Shown: positions 8,171 to 17,375, numbered from the stretch's first letter. The stretch: DNA of 64,000 nucleotides from Dehalococcoidia bacterium (GCA_021295915.1 JAGWBK010000012.1:18616-82615); one strand, 5' to 3'. Made by a program: numbers and translations. Notes: a model not told the origin generated them from the sequence alone.

Positions 8171-10204
8171 TCAGCCGAATGGCAGGAATCTTCTCCACCC
8201 AACGGTGTGTGACAGATTGTACCCCAAGAAGTCTTCGAGAGACTCGCGTCTCATCCCGATCTGTCCTGCGACGGTCGAAGTGTCGTCGAGTATCCAGTCG
8301 GGGATCTCATCCCTCGTCCTTCTGGATGCGAAAGAGTCGACCGATACAAGAACAAGTTCGCCGGAAATAGTCCAGCTTCCGATTTCGGGTCGGCGATCCC
8401 CGGTGTACTTGTCGGGATGTAGAAGTGTACCCAGCACCATCCTGGGACGCTCAAACGCACGAGTCTGGTATTCAGCAAGTGTCATAGGTGCGCACCAATC
8501 TGGAAGTGACGCTCCGCTCGGAAGACTTTCACTGAAGATCTCGCAAAGAACGGCTGAGGACAACTGTAGGACGTCAGTCTCTTCTGCCCCCGAGTTGGTC
8601 TCGCGCTTCAGTTCGTCCACTACACGGGCCAGGTAGTGCCGGTACAGCGAAGTCGTCAGCCTTTCACGTACTCCCGCAACTGAAAGCAGCAGTTTGCGGC
8701 GCGTAAGGGGATCGTCGCCCGGGAGAGATGTCCGCGTGTAAATCATCAGGCAACGCTTCACTATCTCCGACGGAAAATTGCGTGCCTCAGCATTCATCGA
8801 CAGAGCGAAGCAGGGATATTCCTGAAACTGGATGTTCTCGTCCTTGATGATCTCCGGAGCATGACGGCTAAAGCGGTCTCGAGTAACGTCGTCGAAAACG
8901 ACTGGAAATCTCCGATAGGCCTGCTGCAGTCCTCTCAAGTTGCTCCGGGTAAAGGACTGTGTATCGACTATTCGCGGGTACGAGAACATCGACCTCATCA
9001 GAGTCTCAATCAGGCTGGACTTCCCACAGTTGCTCTGCCCGTAGATCACAGCGAACATGGGTTGGTCGAAGCTGAACACATTCTGACGTAGGGCGGCGTT
9101 GCGCACGTCGCACATGAGTGGCGAAAAGAAGAACCAGCACATGAACGTGAAGTAGTCACGCTGGAGGCGGGGAACATCTCCTACAAATCCGTTGGCGTAG
9201 TTGCCGAAGAATTCCAGCCACGCCTCAACATCACTGCGCACTTCAGTGGAATCTATTTCCAGGCTCATGTCGTTCCCCGAGAGGTTGAACCTGCCTCCGT
9301 CGCGGGAGAGATATGTCTTCGGCCCCTCATCCTCTTGAGATGAGATGGCGATGCGGGTCATCTGTCTTACGATGTTGGGTACAAATCTGACGAAACCTCT
9401 GTCATTGGGCCGGACATCAGCCAGTGCCCTGCGACGTACGGGTTTGATGTGCTCCACCTGCTGCAGCACCTTCGGGATGCTATATTCGATCTCTTCGTCA
9501 CGTTCGGCTGGAACGTAGACCGTCACACCATTAGGACTCGTTTCAGCCTCCTTTAGAACCGGCGTCTGATCAATCGGAATCAACTCGGCAGGCACGGGCT
9601 TGACTCGAAGCTCAACCCGGCTAGTCGCGATGTCTCGCACAGCCTTGTATTGGCTGGAGTAGTGGTCCCATGCAATCTCGTCGTTATCGAAGACGACCAG
9701 TGTTTCAGCCTGTCTGCCAGAAAACGCAGTTTCCGAAAGGTTGGCAGAACCCACGATGACACGCCTCAGGTCGTCCCGCTCAAGAAGATAAATCTTCGCG
9801 TGAGCAATTGCGTCCTTGACCACGTAAAAGCGTGCCGTGCCGTCAGCCGCGCGATTGTAGATGACCTCGCGCCGTTCGTCGGACATGCCCTTCACGGCGA
9901 CGAAGCCGCGATTCAGTCTTTCGTCGATTACTGACTGGAACGACATGATATCGACAGCGTCCCTCGTCAACATTCCGTTGTGCCCGAAGATACACTCGAA
10001 CTCCTCGTAGTCATGGTCGCGGAGTAGTCCGACAATCATCGGAATGCTAGGCGTGTAAGTAAGCGCACGCATAGTGGAGAATCCGGCGAACATTTCCATG
10101 TCGAAGGGGCGGACTCTCTCAGCGTGGGCGATTACTACGTCGAGTCCCCTGTCCCTCGTGTAGGAGTCAGGATCGTCGAATGCAAAGTGAGGTTGATTAT
10201 TCAA
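8171..10204 (-). CDS. Phospholipase D-like nuclease fused to SF3/AAA-type ATPase
   Basis: A 677-residue two-domain protein. The N-terminal third holds a single PLD-type motif: H135-A-K137, then GSANLSE at 152-158 and Q165/E167. This pattern is seen in PLD-family nucleases that act as dimers. After a linker, residues about 380-500 form a P-loop ATPase: Walker A GQSNCGKSS (389-397), Walker B PVVFDD (434-439), a motif-C-like SMN (469-471) and KRC with candidate Arg finger R484, an SF3 helicase/AAA+ arrangement. The start is a TTG without a clear SD and is uncertain. Base composition looks less GC-rich than its neighbours. I do not recognise a named family; a DNA-targeting defence role is inferred. 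Confidence 0.75.
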   Translation of the reverse strand: MNNQPHFAFDDPDSYTRDRGLDVVIAHAERVRPFDMEMFAGFSTMRALTYTPSIPMIVGLLRDHDYEEFECIFGHNGMLTRDAVDIMSFQSVIDERLNRGFVAVKGMSDERREVIYNRAADGTARFYVVKDAIAHAKIYLLERDDLRRVIVGSANLSETAFSGRQAETLVVFDNDEIAWDHYSSQYKAVRDIATSRVELRVKPVPAELIPIDQTPVLKEAETSPNGVTVYVPAERDEEIEYSIPKVLQQVEHIKPVRRRALADVRPNDRGFVRFVPNIVRQMTRIAISSQEDEGPKTYLSRDGGRFNLSGNDMSLEIDSTEVRSDVEAWLEFFGNYANGFVGDVPRLQRDYFTFMCWFFFSPLMCDVRNAALRQNVFSFDQPMFAVIYGQSNCGKSSLIETLMRSMFSYPRIVDTQSFTRSNLRGLQQAYRRFPVVFDDVTRDRFSRHAPEIIKDENIQFQEYPCFALSMNAEARNFPSEIVKRCLMIYTRTSLPGDDPLTRRKLLLSVAGVRERLTTSLYRHYLARVVDELKRETNSGAEETDVLQLSSAVLCEIFSESLPSGASLPDWCAPMTLAEYQTRAFERPRMVLGTLLHPDKYTGDRRPEIGSWTISGELVLVSVDSFASRRTRDEIPDWILDDTSTVAGQIGMRRESLEDFLGYNLSHTVGWRRFLPFG

Positions 10205-10239
10205 AGCATCAGAATGAGATCTTGGTCAGTTGTACGCTT

Positions 10240-10443
10240 TCACATCTGGATTTTTTTTTCGCCGGAGAGGTAGGCTTCTGGCTCTTTCTGGAACGCGCGG
10301 TTGCAGCCTGGGCCGCAGAAGAAGTAGGTCTCGCCGTTGTAGTCGTAGCTGCCGCCGGAGGGCTTGCGTACGTCGACCTGCATGTCGCAGACGGGGTCGG
10401 TGGCGCGGTCGGAGCCGCTTCTGTTGAACAGGGGAATTCTCAT
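10240..10443 (-). CDS. YHS domain protein
   Basis: A 67-residue YHS (TRASH-like) metal-binding protein. It has DPVCDMQVD, then YFFCGPGCNRAFQKEPEAYL, giving three Cys plus an N-terminal Cys-Asp-Met. Such small proteins accompany copper ATPases and are thought to bind or traffic Cu(I). ATG 10443 is preceded by AAAGGAGAG at 8 bases. It lies 45 bases downstream of copA on the same strand. The gene end contains a run of nine A residues in the sense strand. Confidence 0.9.
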   Translation of the reverse strand: MRIPLFNRSGSDRATDPVCDMQVDVRKPSGGSYDYNGETYFFCGPGCNRAFQKEPEAYLSGEKKIQM

Positions 10444-10488
10444 CTGGGTGTCTCTCCTTTGAAGTTAGTCGAAGACGACTGATGCCGG

Positions 10489-13026
10489 TCAGGAACTCGG
10501 TCTGAATCTCTTTAGACGCAGCGAGTTGGATACGACAGTCACTGAGCTTAGAGCCATGGCGCCGGCAGCCATGATCGGGTTGAGGAAGCCGTGGTCTCCG
10601 AGTATCGGACGAAGCGCGTCGGGCACTCCCGCTCCGGCGAACAGAGGGTACAGCACTCCGGCTGCGATCGGGATGAGCGCTACGTTGTATGCGAACGCCC
10701 AGAACAAGTTCTGTCTGATTACCCGCATGGTGGCGCGGCTGAGTTCTATGGCAGCGGGCACGCCCAGCAGGTCGTCTCCCACGAGCGTTATGTCTGCGGC
10801 CTCTATTGCGACGTCAGTACCCGTGCCTATAGCTATGCCGATGTCGGCCTGAGCGAGCGCGGGGGCGTCGTTGATGCCGTCTCCGACCATCGCGACTGTC
10901 TTGCCCTCGGCCATTATCTCTTCGACTCTTTCAGCCTTCTCAGACGGCAGTACCTCGGCGATCACTCTCTCGATGCCGACTGCGGACGCGACGGCATTGG
11001 CAGTACGGACGTTGTCCCCGGTCAGCATTACCACTTCGATGTCCCTGTCACGCAGCGCAGCGACAGCGACGGCCGACTCGGGCTTCAGTGCATCCTCGAT
11101 GCCGATGACTCCCTCTACGACGCCGTCCAGTCCTACGAACACCGGAGTGGCGCCGCGGGCGGCGAGGTCAGCAGCGACCTCATCCACGCTATCGGTCGAA
11201 ATCCCCAGGTCAACCATCAGGACACGGTTGCCAATGGAGACTCTGACGCCGTCGACTGTACCTGTGACGCCCGCGCCTGGGATTGCAGAGAAGTCATCGG
11301 AGTCGTGAAGCGGGAGTCCGCGTTCCTGCGCGAGATCTAATATGGCCTGACCAAGAGTGTGCTCGGAGCGACTCTCCACTGACGCGGCTAGTGCCATCAG
11401 ACGGTCATCACTGACATTGCCGGCATGGATAGCCGTAACGGCTGGTCGGCCCCTGGTGATGGTGCCGGTCTTGTCTAGCACTACGACATCGACGGCGTGA
11501 GCGCGTTCAAGCGACTCTGCGCTGCGTATCAGCACGCCGTTCTCTGCGCCCTTGCCCGTGCCGACCATGATGGCGGTCGGAGTGGCGAGTCCCATCGCAC
11601 AGGGGCAGGCGATTATCAGCACAGCGACCGCCGTGAGGATGGCTGTGACGTAGCTGGGCTCTGGGCCAAACGCGAGCCAGACCAGGAACACTAGGGCCGC
11701 CACCCCGATGACAGCAGGTACGAAGTACGCCGAAATGAGGTCGGCCAGTCGTTGAATGGGCGCACGGGAACCCTGCGCCTCTTCGACGAGCCTGATGATG
11801 CTGGAAAGCATGGTGTCACGGCCAACACGGGTCGCCGTGAAGACCAGGCTGCCGCGCCCGTTCACGGTTGCGCCAAAAACGTCGTCTCCGGGCTGCTTGG
11901 ATATGGGAGCGCTCTCTCCGGTCAGCATCGACTCGTCTACGGATGAGGTACCCGTGTCGACGACGCCATCCACCGGAATCCGCTCGCCCGGACGGACGAT
12001 TATCTTCTCCCCGACAATAATGTCTTCAATGGGGATGTCAACATACTGGTCGTCGGAGTATTCACCCTCTCCCTCAAGGGAGAGAGGGGCCGTCGATCTG
12101 ATGACCCTCGCGGTGCGGGGTTGAAGTCCCATCAGGGCCTGGATCGCGTTGGAGGCCCTGCGTTTCGCCCTGGCCTCCATGAACCTGCCCAGCAGTACGA
12201 TGCCGATGATTGCAGTGGACGTGTCAAAGTAGGTATCTGTGGCGCGTCCCTCGAAGAACGACGAGTCCCAAAAGAACGTGACAACTGTGCTGTACGTGTA
12301 GGCGACCGACGTGCCCACTGCGATAAGCGTGTTCATGTTCGACGTGAGGTGCCGGGCCGCGCTCCAAGCCGAGGTGTAGAAGCTCCAGCCTGCCCAAATC
12401 TGGACCGGCGTCGCCAGGGCGAACAGGAGGAAGTCCATCCTGAATGGAAGAAGGTCATGCGCGTTCGGCAGTGCCATGAGCGCCATGACGACTGCGGCAA
12501 CTGCCAGGCTGAATACGAACTTGATCCTCAGAGCCCTCAGGCGGCCTGGAGTGGAGTCTTCCTCGTACTCCCCGTCGCCAATCGCAGTGGCGGAGTAACC
12601 GGAGTCCTCGACGGCGTGGCGCAGGTCGGCTATTCCGGTCACGCCCTGGACGTACTCAACGGTGGCCCTCTCGGTTGCAAGGTTGACGGATGCAGACTCG
12701 ACTCCCTGCACACTGGTCAGAGCGCTCTCGACGTGGGACACGCAGGCCGCGCACGTCATACCGTCGATGCCGAGGGTTACCTTGCGAGTAGCGACGCCGT
12801 ATCCAGCGTCTTCGAGCGCGTCGCTCAGGACGTCCAGGCTGAGGGACCCGTTGCCAGATTGCATGGGCTCACGGAGCGACATCGTCGCCTTCTCCGTGGC
12901 GAGATTCACTGCCACGTCTTCCACTCCGTCGACCGAAATCAGTGCATCTGAAACATGGGAGACACACGCGGCGCAGGTCATCCCGGTGACCTGGAGAGAA
13001 ATCTGAGAAGCAGGGGGTGCCGACAA
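10489..13026 (-). CDS. copA: Cu(I)-exporting P1B-type ATPase CopA
   Basis: Cytoplasmic-membrane copper exporter, 845 residues. There are two N-terminal HMA domains, each with GMTCAAC (Cys18/21 and Cys92/95), then eight predicted TM helices. The A-domain has TGES (369-372), the metal site is CPC (474-476), the phosphorylation site DKTGT starts at Asp518, and the hinge MVGDGIND follows. AYN in TM7 and MALSS in TM8 fit Cu(I) specificity (P1B-1). The start is a TTG behind a plausible promoter. A 12-residue segment, [12 protein letters not shown] (312-323), is encoded by a family A repeat inserted in frame in the A-domain. YHS lies downstream. Confidence 0.95.
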   Translation of the reverse strand: MSAPPASQISLQVTGMTCAACVSHVSDALISVDGVEDVAVNLATEKATMSLREPMQSGNGSLSLDVLSDALEDAGYGVATRKVTLGIDGMTCAACVSHVESALTSVQGVESASVNLATERATVEYVQGVTGIADLRHAVEDSGYSATAIGDGEYEEDSTPGRLRALRIKFVFSLAVAAVVMALMALPNAHDLLPFRMDFLLFALATPVQIWAGWSFYTSAWSAARHLTSNMNTLIAVGTSVAYTYSTVVTFFWDSSFFEGRATDTYFDTSTAIIGIVLLGRFMEARAKRRASNAIQALMGLQPRTARVIRSTAPLSLEGEGEYSDDQYVDIPIEDIIVGEKIIVRPGERIPVDGVVDTGTSSVDESMLTGESAPISKQPGDDVFGATVNGRGSLVFTATRVGRDTMLSSIIRLVEEAQGSRAPIQRLADLISAYFVPAVIGVAALVFLVWLAFGPEPSYVTAILTAVAVLIIACPCAMGLATPTAIMVGTGKGAENGVLIRSAESLERAHAVDVVVLDKTGTITRGRPAVTAIHAGNVSDDRLMALAASVESRSEHTLGQAILDLAQERGLPLHDSDDFSAIPGAGVTGTVDGVRVSIGNRVLMVDLGISTDSVDEVAADLAARGATPVFVGLDGVVEGVIGIEDALKPESAVAVAALRDRDIEVVMLTGDNVRTANAVASAVGIERVIAEVLPSEKAERVEEIMAEGKTVAMVGDGINDAPALAQADIGIAIGTGTDVAIEAADITLVGDDLLGVPAAIELSRATMRVIRQNLFWAFAYNVALIPIAAGVLYPLFAGAGVPDALRPILGDHGFLNPIMAAGAMALSSVTVVSNSLRLKRFRPSS
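12059..12092. repeat. Family A repeat inside copA (in frame)
   Basis: The inverted repeat CTCTCCCTCAAGGGAGAG, with flanking TTCACC, sits inside the copA reading frame. It is translated on the minus strand as [11 protein letters not shown] in the actuator-domain region. Confidence 0.75.
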
Positions 13027-13055
13027 CGGATTACCACTCGGTAAAGGTAGCCTCT

Positions 13056-13082
13056 ATTGTAGCACGGTGGATTAGAAGCCAA
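13056..13082 (-). promoter_or_regulatory. Candidate copA promoter
   Basis: Read on the minus strand: -35 TTGGCT (13082-13077), a 15-base spacer, and -10 TACAAT (13061-13056). The expected start is about 20 bases before the TTG of copA. The spacer is short. No metal-regulator gene or clear operator is next to it. Confidence 0.4.
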
Positions 13083-13089
13083 CGTGAAA

Positions 13090-13114
13090 GGGGACCCCTT
13101 AAACAGGAGTCCCC
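13090..13114 (-). terminator. Hairpin after lexA
   Basis: GGGGAC and GTCCCC are separated by 13 bases in the 124-base gap downstream of lexA and upstream of copA. No strong T tract follows on the minus strand, so terminator function is tentative. Confidence 0.3.
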
Positions 13115-13150
13115 CAATCACAGTCAAGCAAAACGACTCGCGGGCCGCAT

Positions 13151-13795
13151 CTACATGGTGCGTACGACCCCGACGACCTTGCCTCGGACTGACACGTCCT
13201 TGGCGGGCACCATTATCGGGGCCATGGTGACGTTTTCGGGCTGGAGGCGGACCATGTCGCCTTCAATGTAGAACCGCTTGAGCGTGGTCTCTTCTTTCGA
13301 GTTGATCCATGCCGCGACCATCTCACCGTCACTGGCATCGACGGCAGGCTCCAGCAGTACGAGGTCTCCGTCCGCCACAAGGGCATCTATCATGGACGTG
13401 CCCTTGACCCTTAGCGCGAAGAGGTCCTGGCGGTCTTTGGTTAGGAACGGGGGCAGGTCTACCGTGTCGACGCTTTCGGACGCATACGATGGAGCGTCCG
13501 GGATCTGCAGAGGTTCACCAGCAGCGATGCTGCCCATGATTGGGACTCTCTGGATATCGCGCTTCGAGCCCTTCAGGCCCTCTCCAATCAGTTCGATGCC
13601 TCGCGATACCTCAGGCTCGCGCCTCAGATAGCCCATCGCCTGGAGCTTGTGGAGGTTGTAGTCGACTACTGAGGTCGAACTGACCTCACAGCCATTCTGG
13701 ATGTCGCGCACCGTGGGCGGGTACTGGTGTTCGCCCATGAACGTCTGGATGTACTCAAGGATGCGCTGTTGTCGCTGTGAGAGCCGGTTCTTCAT
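13151..13795 (-). CDS. lexA: SOS repressor LexA
   Basis: A 214-residue LexA. The N-terminal winged helix-turn-helix covers about residues 1-70 (PTVRDIQNGCEVSSTSVV). The C-terminal S24 peptidase domain has the self-cleavage site Ala92-Gly93 (SIAAGEP), nucleophile Ser134 (GTSMID) and Lys173 (TTLKRF). RecA-stimulated self-cleavage would derepress SOS genes. It is preceded by a TTGACA promoter and a GTAC-N4-GTTC element that may be its own operator. An addBA pair lies a few kb away but is not in the same operon. Confidence 0.95.
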   Translation of the reverse strand: MKNRLSQRQQRILEYIQTFMGEHQYPPTVRDIQNGCEVSSTSVVDYNLHKLQAMGYLRREPEVSRGIELIGEGLKGSKRDIQRVPIMGSIAAGEPLQIPDAPSYASESVDTVDLPPFLTKDRQDLFALRVKGTSMIDALVADGDLVLLEPAVDASDGEMVAAWINSKEETTLKRFYIEGDMVRLQPENVTMAPIMVPAKDVSVRGKVVGVVRTM

Positions 13796-13807
13796 TTTTG
13801 ACCTCGC

Positions 13808-13819
13808 GTACGAATGTTC
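13808..13819. promoter_or_regulatory. Possible LexA operator
   Basis: GTACGAATGTTC, between the -10 element and the lexA start. It differs at one base from the Gram-positive-type GAAC-N4-GTTC box. The position suits autorepression. Confidence 0.4.
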
Positions 13820-13827
13820 TGACGGTT

Positions 13828-13856
13828 AGACTATCAGACCATATGTGCGATGTCAA
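13828..13856 (-). promoter_or_regulatory. Candidate lexA promoter
   Basis: Minus strand: perfect -35 TTGACA (13856-13851), a 17-base spacer, and a weak -10 TAGTCT (13833-13828). It is followed by the possible LexA box and the ATG at 13795. Confidence 0.5.
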
Positions 13857-13873
13857 CGCATTGCGGCGCGAAT

Positions 13874-15598
13874 TTAGAAAAGTCCAAGACTTTGTGAACT
13901 GCCGGTTACGACTGCTGGCCCACGTGTTGCGGAGTGGCGGTCTGTGTAGCGGCGGATCGTGCCGTCTTCGACGTTCCAGATGGCGGTGGCGTAGCGATCG
14001 ATGAACGTGCGGTCGTGGACGGCCATCAGCACAGTCCCCGGGAAGGCATCGAGCGCCTCCTCGAACCGTTCTCGCGACGGTATGTCGAGGTGGTTCATCG
14101 GCTCGTCCAGAAGCAGGAAGTTCACTCCTTCCAACACCAGGGTGGCAAGCAGCAGGCGGGAGCGCTGACCGTAGCTCAGGCTACTGGCGGGCAGCAGAGG
14201 CTCGTCACCCTCGAATAAGTATAGGTGGAGCAGAGTTCGGGCCTCAGTTTCAGTTACGTCCGTCGCCTGCCGGATCATTTCTAGGGCGGACATGTTCCAA
14301 TCCAGCCCTGCCTGGTCCTGTGGCATGTAGCCCGGCGTGATGTTTTCGCCGATCCGCACGGAGCCCAGTTTCGGAGCCCCGAGTCCGGCCACGAACTTGA
14401 GCAACGTGGACTTGCCGCAACCATTGGGGCCTAGAAGCGCGACACGTTCTCCGTGTTCCAGCAGGAGGTTGACGTCCCTGAACAGCCACCGTCCATCGAA
14501 TCCGTGGCCAACATCGTCAAGCACAAGCACACGGGTGCCGCCCCTGGGCGTTCGTCCGAAGTCCAGTTTCATCGTCCACGCCGCCTTGGGACGTTCCACC
14601 CGGTCTGGAGACGAGAGCGTCTTTTCAAGGCGCCTCTCTCGCAACTTCGCCTTGCGCGCCACTTTCTTTGCGCGTCGACGGTAGAAGTCGTGCGTAGTCG
14701 AGGTCTCAGTGCGAAGCGCGGTCTGCTTCGTCTGGGCGATGTCTTTCTCTATCCTTCGCCTCTCAGCCTCCTGGTCCTTCCAGGCCGCAGTCTGCTTCTC
14801 TACTTCGCTCTCTTTCGCCGACCTGTAATCCGAGTAGTTGCCCGGATACGCAGCGAGGCCGGGGTGCTGGCTGTCGAGCTCCAGGATGCCAGTCACCGCG
14901 CCGTCCAGGAAGGTTCGATCGTGGGACACGATCACGGCTGCGCCCTCGTATCCGGACAGATACTCCTCCAGCCACTCCAGCGCCTCGATGTCGAGATGAT
15001 TGGTCGGCTCGTCGAGCAGCAGGACATCGGGGGCGGACACGATTATGCTCGCAAGTCCAGCCCTCGTTCGCTGTCCTCCACTGAGAATGGAGAGAGGCGT
15101 GACGCTCGGTACGCCTCCGAGGTCCAGTCCCTGGAGCACGACAGCTATGCGCTGCTCGACATCATAGCCGCCGAGCACCGCGAACTCATCGGACGCAGTG
15201 CCGTACTCCTCTAACAGGCCATCCAACTCCGTGCCAGTGGCGCGGGACATGCTCTCCTCGATCCTGAGCAGCTCCTGGTGGGCCCTGGTGTGGTCTTCAA
15301 GACCTCGACGCACCGCCTCACCAAGCGTCTGGGCCGAGTCGACCTCAAACCCCTGCGGCAGCCACGCAGCGGATGTGGCTGAGCCGAGGATGACACGTCC
15401 GGTGTCGGCCTGCTCCTCGCCCGCGACGATTCGAAGCAGCGTCGACTTGCCCGAGCCGTTGGGACCGATCAGACCCAAGCGTTCCCCGGGATTCACCACG
15501 AACGATACATCTTCGAGGATGACTTCTGATCCGTAGCTCTTTGAGATGTTAACGACTTGCAACATTTTCGACCCAGGGGCGTTGGCGGTGAAGGCCAT
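13874..15598 (-). CDS. ABC-F family ATPase
   Basis: A soluble tandem ATPase of 574 residues with no membrane segments. NBD1 has GPNGSGKST, LSGGQRTR and LLLDEPTNH. A charged interdomain linker, rich in Arg/Lys/Glu with RRRAKKVARKAK, is the ABC-F P-site-tRNA-interaction-type linker. NBD2 has GPNGCGKST, LSYGQRSR and LLLDEPMNH. ABC-F proteins act on ribosomes, either as translation factors (Uup/EttA type) or as antibiotic-protection proteins; the sequence alone does not decide which. The start is ambiguous: ATG 15598, or ATG 15565 twelve codons in, which begins directly with the NBD1 strand. Neither has a good SD. Confidence 0.9.
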   Translation of the reverse strand: MAFTANAPGSKMLQVVNISKSYGSEVILEDVSFVVNPGERLGLIGPNGSGKSTLLRIVAGEEQADTGRVILGSATSAAWLPQGFEVDSAQTLGEAVRRGLEDHTRAHQELLRIEESMSRATGTELDGLLEEYGTASDEFAVLGGYDVEQRIAVVLQGLDLGGVPSVTPLSILSGGQRTRAGLASIIVSAPDVLLLDEPTNHLDIEALEWLEEYLSGYEGAAVIVSHDRTFLDGAVTGILELDSQHPGLAAYPGNYSDYRSAKESEVEKQTAAWKDQEAERRRIEKDIAQTKQTALRTETSTTHDFYRRRAKKVARKAKLRERRLEKTLSSPDRVERPKAAWTMKLDFGRTPRGGTRVLVLDDVGHGFDGRWLFRDVNLLLEHGERVALLGPNGCGKSTLLKFVAGLGAPKLGSVRIGENITPGYMPQDQAGLDWNMSALEMIRQATDVTETEARTLLHLYLFEGDEPLLPASSLSYGQRSRLLLATLVLEGVNFLLLDEPMNHLDIPSRERFEEALDAFPGTVLMAVHDRTFIDRYATAIWNVEDGTIRRYTDRHSATRGPAVVTGSSQSLGLF

Positions 15599-15672
15599 TA
15601 TGCTAGCACGTCAGAAGCGACGACGAATGGTGGTCCACCATGATGACAACTCCGCCATCAGTCCATATATTT

Positions 15673-15702
15673 TTGCCATCGTCTCCATTTACCCACTATA
15701 TG
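15673..15702 (+). promoter_or_regulatory. Candidate antiporter promoter
   Basis: -35 TTGCCA (15673-15678), an 18-base spacer, and -10 TATATG (15697-15702), in the 141-base gap between the divergent ABC-F and antiporter genes. An AAAGGAG SD follows just before ATG 15740. Confidence 0.4.
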
Positions 15703-15739
15703 ACTGAACCTCAAGGCAATAACCCGAAAGGAGTGGTCT

Positions 15740-17086
15740 ATGGAGGTTTTTGACGCCCTGTTCTCTGTCGGTCTGCTCCTGGTGGTGGCCAAGCTACTGG
15801 AGGGGCTGTTCAAACGGATTGGCATCAGTTCGATCTTCGCCTACGCCATCGCTGGAGTACTTCTGGGGCCTGTGACCGGCCTGGTGGAACCCAACAGGGA
15901 CATTCAACTCCTGCTGAACATCGGCATCTTCGTCTTCTTCTTCCTGGTGGGCCTGGACGAGTTGGACATCTCCGGCTTCCTGTCTGCGATACGGGGACGG
16001 CTCTTCGTTGCCGCCGTCCTTTCAGTTGCGATCTCCGTGGTGGTGACCACCGACGTCCTGTTCGATGTGGGATTGGATCTCGCCTTTACCGATGCAATGG
16101 CCGTGGCCGGTGTGCTGTCGCTCTCCAGCCTGGGCATCGTGGCCAAGGTGTTGATAGACGAAGAGCGGCTCAAGGACCCGGTAGGGATACAGATCTTCAC
16201 CGGCGTGGTGATCGCAGAGCTGCTGGTCCTCTTCATAGTAGGGTTTGCCATCAGCGAACACGCCTTCCTCGAGGAGGAAGGACAACTGAGCGTAGTTACC
16301 AGCGTGCTTCTTCTCGTAGGTGAACTGGCCGCATTCACCATTGTCATGTGGCTGGTCTGCAACAAGGTCGTCCCACGTGTGTTGGTGCTGCTGCACCGGG
16401 TGTTGCAGGTGCAGCAGCTTTCGTACGGTCTGCTGCTGGGCGGACTGTTCCTGGTCATCGTGATAGCCGAAGAGGTCGGGCTCCATGGCTCGATAGGCGC
16501 CCTGCTGTTTGGCGCGGCCCTCTCGCCGCTGCCCTACCAGCTGAGGCACGACTCCATGCCAGGGATGAGGAGCACGGCGGAAGGGCTCTTCGTACCCCTC
16601 TTCTTTGCCTCTGCTGGACTGAACTTAAGCCTGGACTTCCTGGAGTTGAATCCCGGTTTCATAGCGGCGTTGATCTTCGTGCCCCTGGCCGCCAAGTTCG
16701 CCGGCGCCTTCATCAGCGCCTACGTTACCCGGCTGGATTCCCCATTCGCCGTGGCAAGCGGATTGATGGCCAAGGGCGTGGCAGAGATCGCCTTACTCCT
16801 GGTCATGCTGCACGCACATGTCATCAACGAGGCCCTCTTCTCGCTGCTGGTTGTGATCATGTTTGGCTACATTTTGCTGACGCCCATTGGGATCAGCTAC
16901 GCAGTAAGAAGGGTCAAACATCCTGATGACGCTGCCGAAGACAGTGACATCCCCCACATGATGGACCGCTTTGTGCTGGACGGTATCCACGTAAAGGACG
17001 TGATCGACGATACGCGGATCTACCCGGACCAGTCCATCAGTGTGCGGAGTTTCGTGGAACAACTGGACTACCTCAGAACAGCATGA
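15740..17086 (+). CDS. CPA2-family cation:proton antiporter (frameshifted before its CBS tail)
   Basis: A KefB/CPA2-type monovalent cation/H+ antiporter with about 12 TM segments over residues 1-400. Examples are the N-terminal FSVGLLLVVAKLLEG, the conserved FFLVGLDELD, and GLHGSIGALLFGAAL. A C-terminal cytosolic stretch begins a CBS domain (VLDGIHVKDVIDD, then SISVRSFVEQLDYLRTA) and hits TGA at 17084. The rest of the CBS pair continues in the +1 frame. ATG 15740 has a good AAAGGAG. The inferred function is K+ or Na+ exchange gated by a nucleotide-binding CBS module, if the protein is made intact. Confidence 0.88.
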   Translation: MEVFDALFSVGLLLVVAKLLEGLFKRIGISSIFAYAIAGVLLGPVTGLVEPNRDIQLLLNIGIFVFFFLVGLDELDISGFLSAIRGRLFVAAVLSVAISVVVTTDVLFDVGLDLAFTDAMAVAGVLSLSSLGIVAKVLIDEERLKDPVGIQIFTGVVIAELLVLFIVGFAISEHAFLEEEGQLSVVTSVLLLVGELAAFTIVMWLVCNKVVPRVLVLLHRVLQVQQLSYGLLLGGLFLVIVIAEEVGLHGSIGALLFGAALSPLPYQLRHDSMPGMRSTAEGLFVPLFFASAGLNLSLDFLELNPGFIAALIFVPLAAKFAGAFISAYVTRLDSPFAVASGLMAKGVAEIALLLVMLHAHVINEALFSLLVVIMFGYILLTPIGISYAVRRVKHPDDAAEDSDIPHMMDRFVLDGIHVKDVIDDTRIYPDQSISVRSFVEQLDYLRTA

Positions 17087-17375
17087 CTATTTGGTGGTGG
17101 ACGGCTCCGACCTGGCCGGTATAGTTTCACTGAACTTCCTGAGGTACCTTCCCAGGAGCCAGTGGGCCAGTACCTCGCTGGTGGAATTCATGCGGCAGAG
17201 CACGCTGACAGCTGACCCGGATGAGCTTGTGGAGGACACGCTTCAGCGAATGCAGGAGAGCTCGGTTTCGGTGTTGCCCGTGATCGACCCCGATACCGGA
17301 GAATTCCAGGGGTCCATCACCAGCTATGAGATCCTGGAAATGATTCTCCTGACGGCTGGCGGTAGGGACATCTAG
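17040..17375 (+). CDS. CBS-domain continuation of the antiporter (shifted frame)
   Basis: A 111-residue frame that completes the CBS pair begun at the antiporter C-terminus. HDYLVVDGSDLAGIVSL would follow directly after YLRTA of the other frame. A second CBS (VEFMRQSTLTADPDELVEDTLQRM...VSVLPVID) then runs to the stop. The first residues of this frame (17040-17078) are out-of-frame translation. Best read as one gene broken by a one-base shift between about 17071 and 17084, whether by real mutation, assembly error or recoding. An independent small CBS protein is less likely because its first CBS would be incomplete. Confidence 0.65.
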   Translation: MCGVSWNNWTTSEQHDYLVVDGSDLAGIVSLNFLRYLPRSQWASTSLVEFMRQSTLTADPDELVEDTLQRMQESSVSVLPVIDPDTGEFQGSITSYEILEMILLTAGGRDI

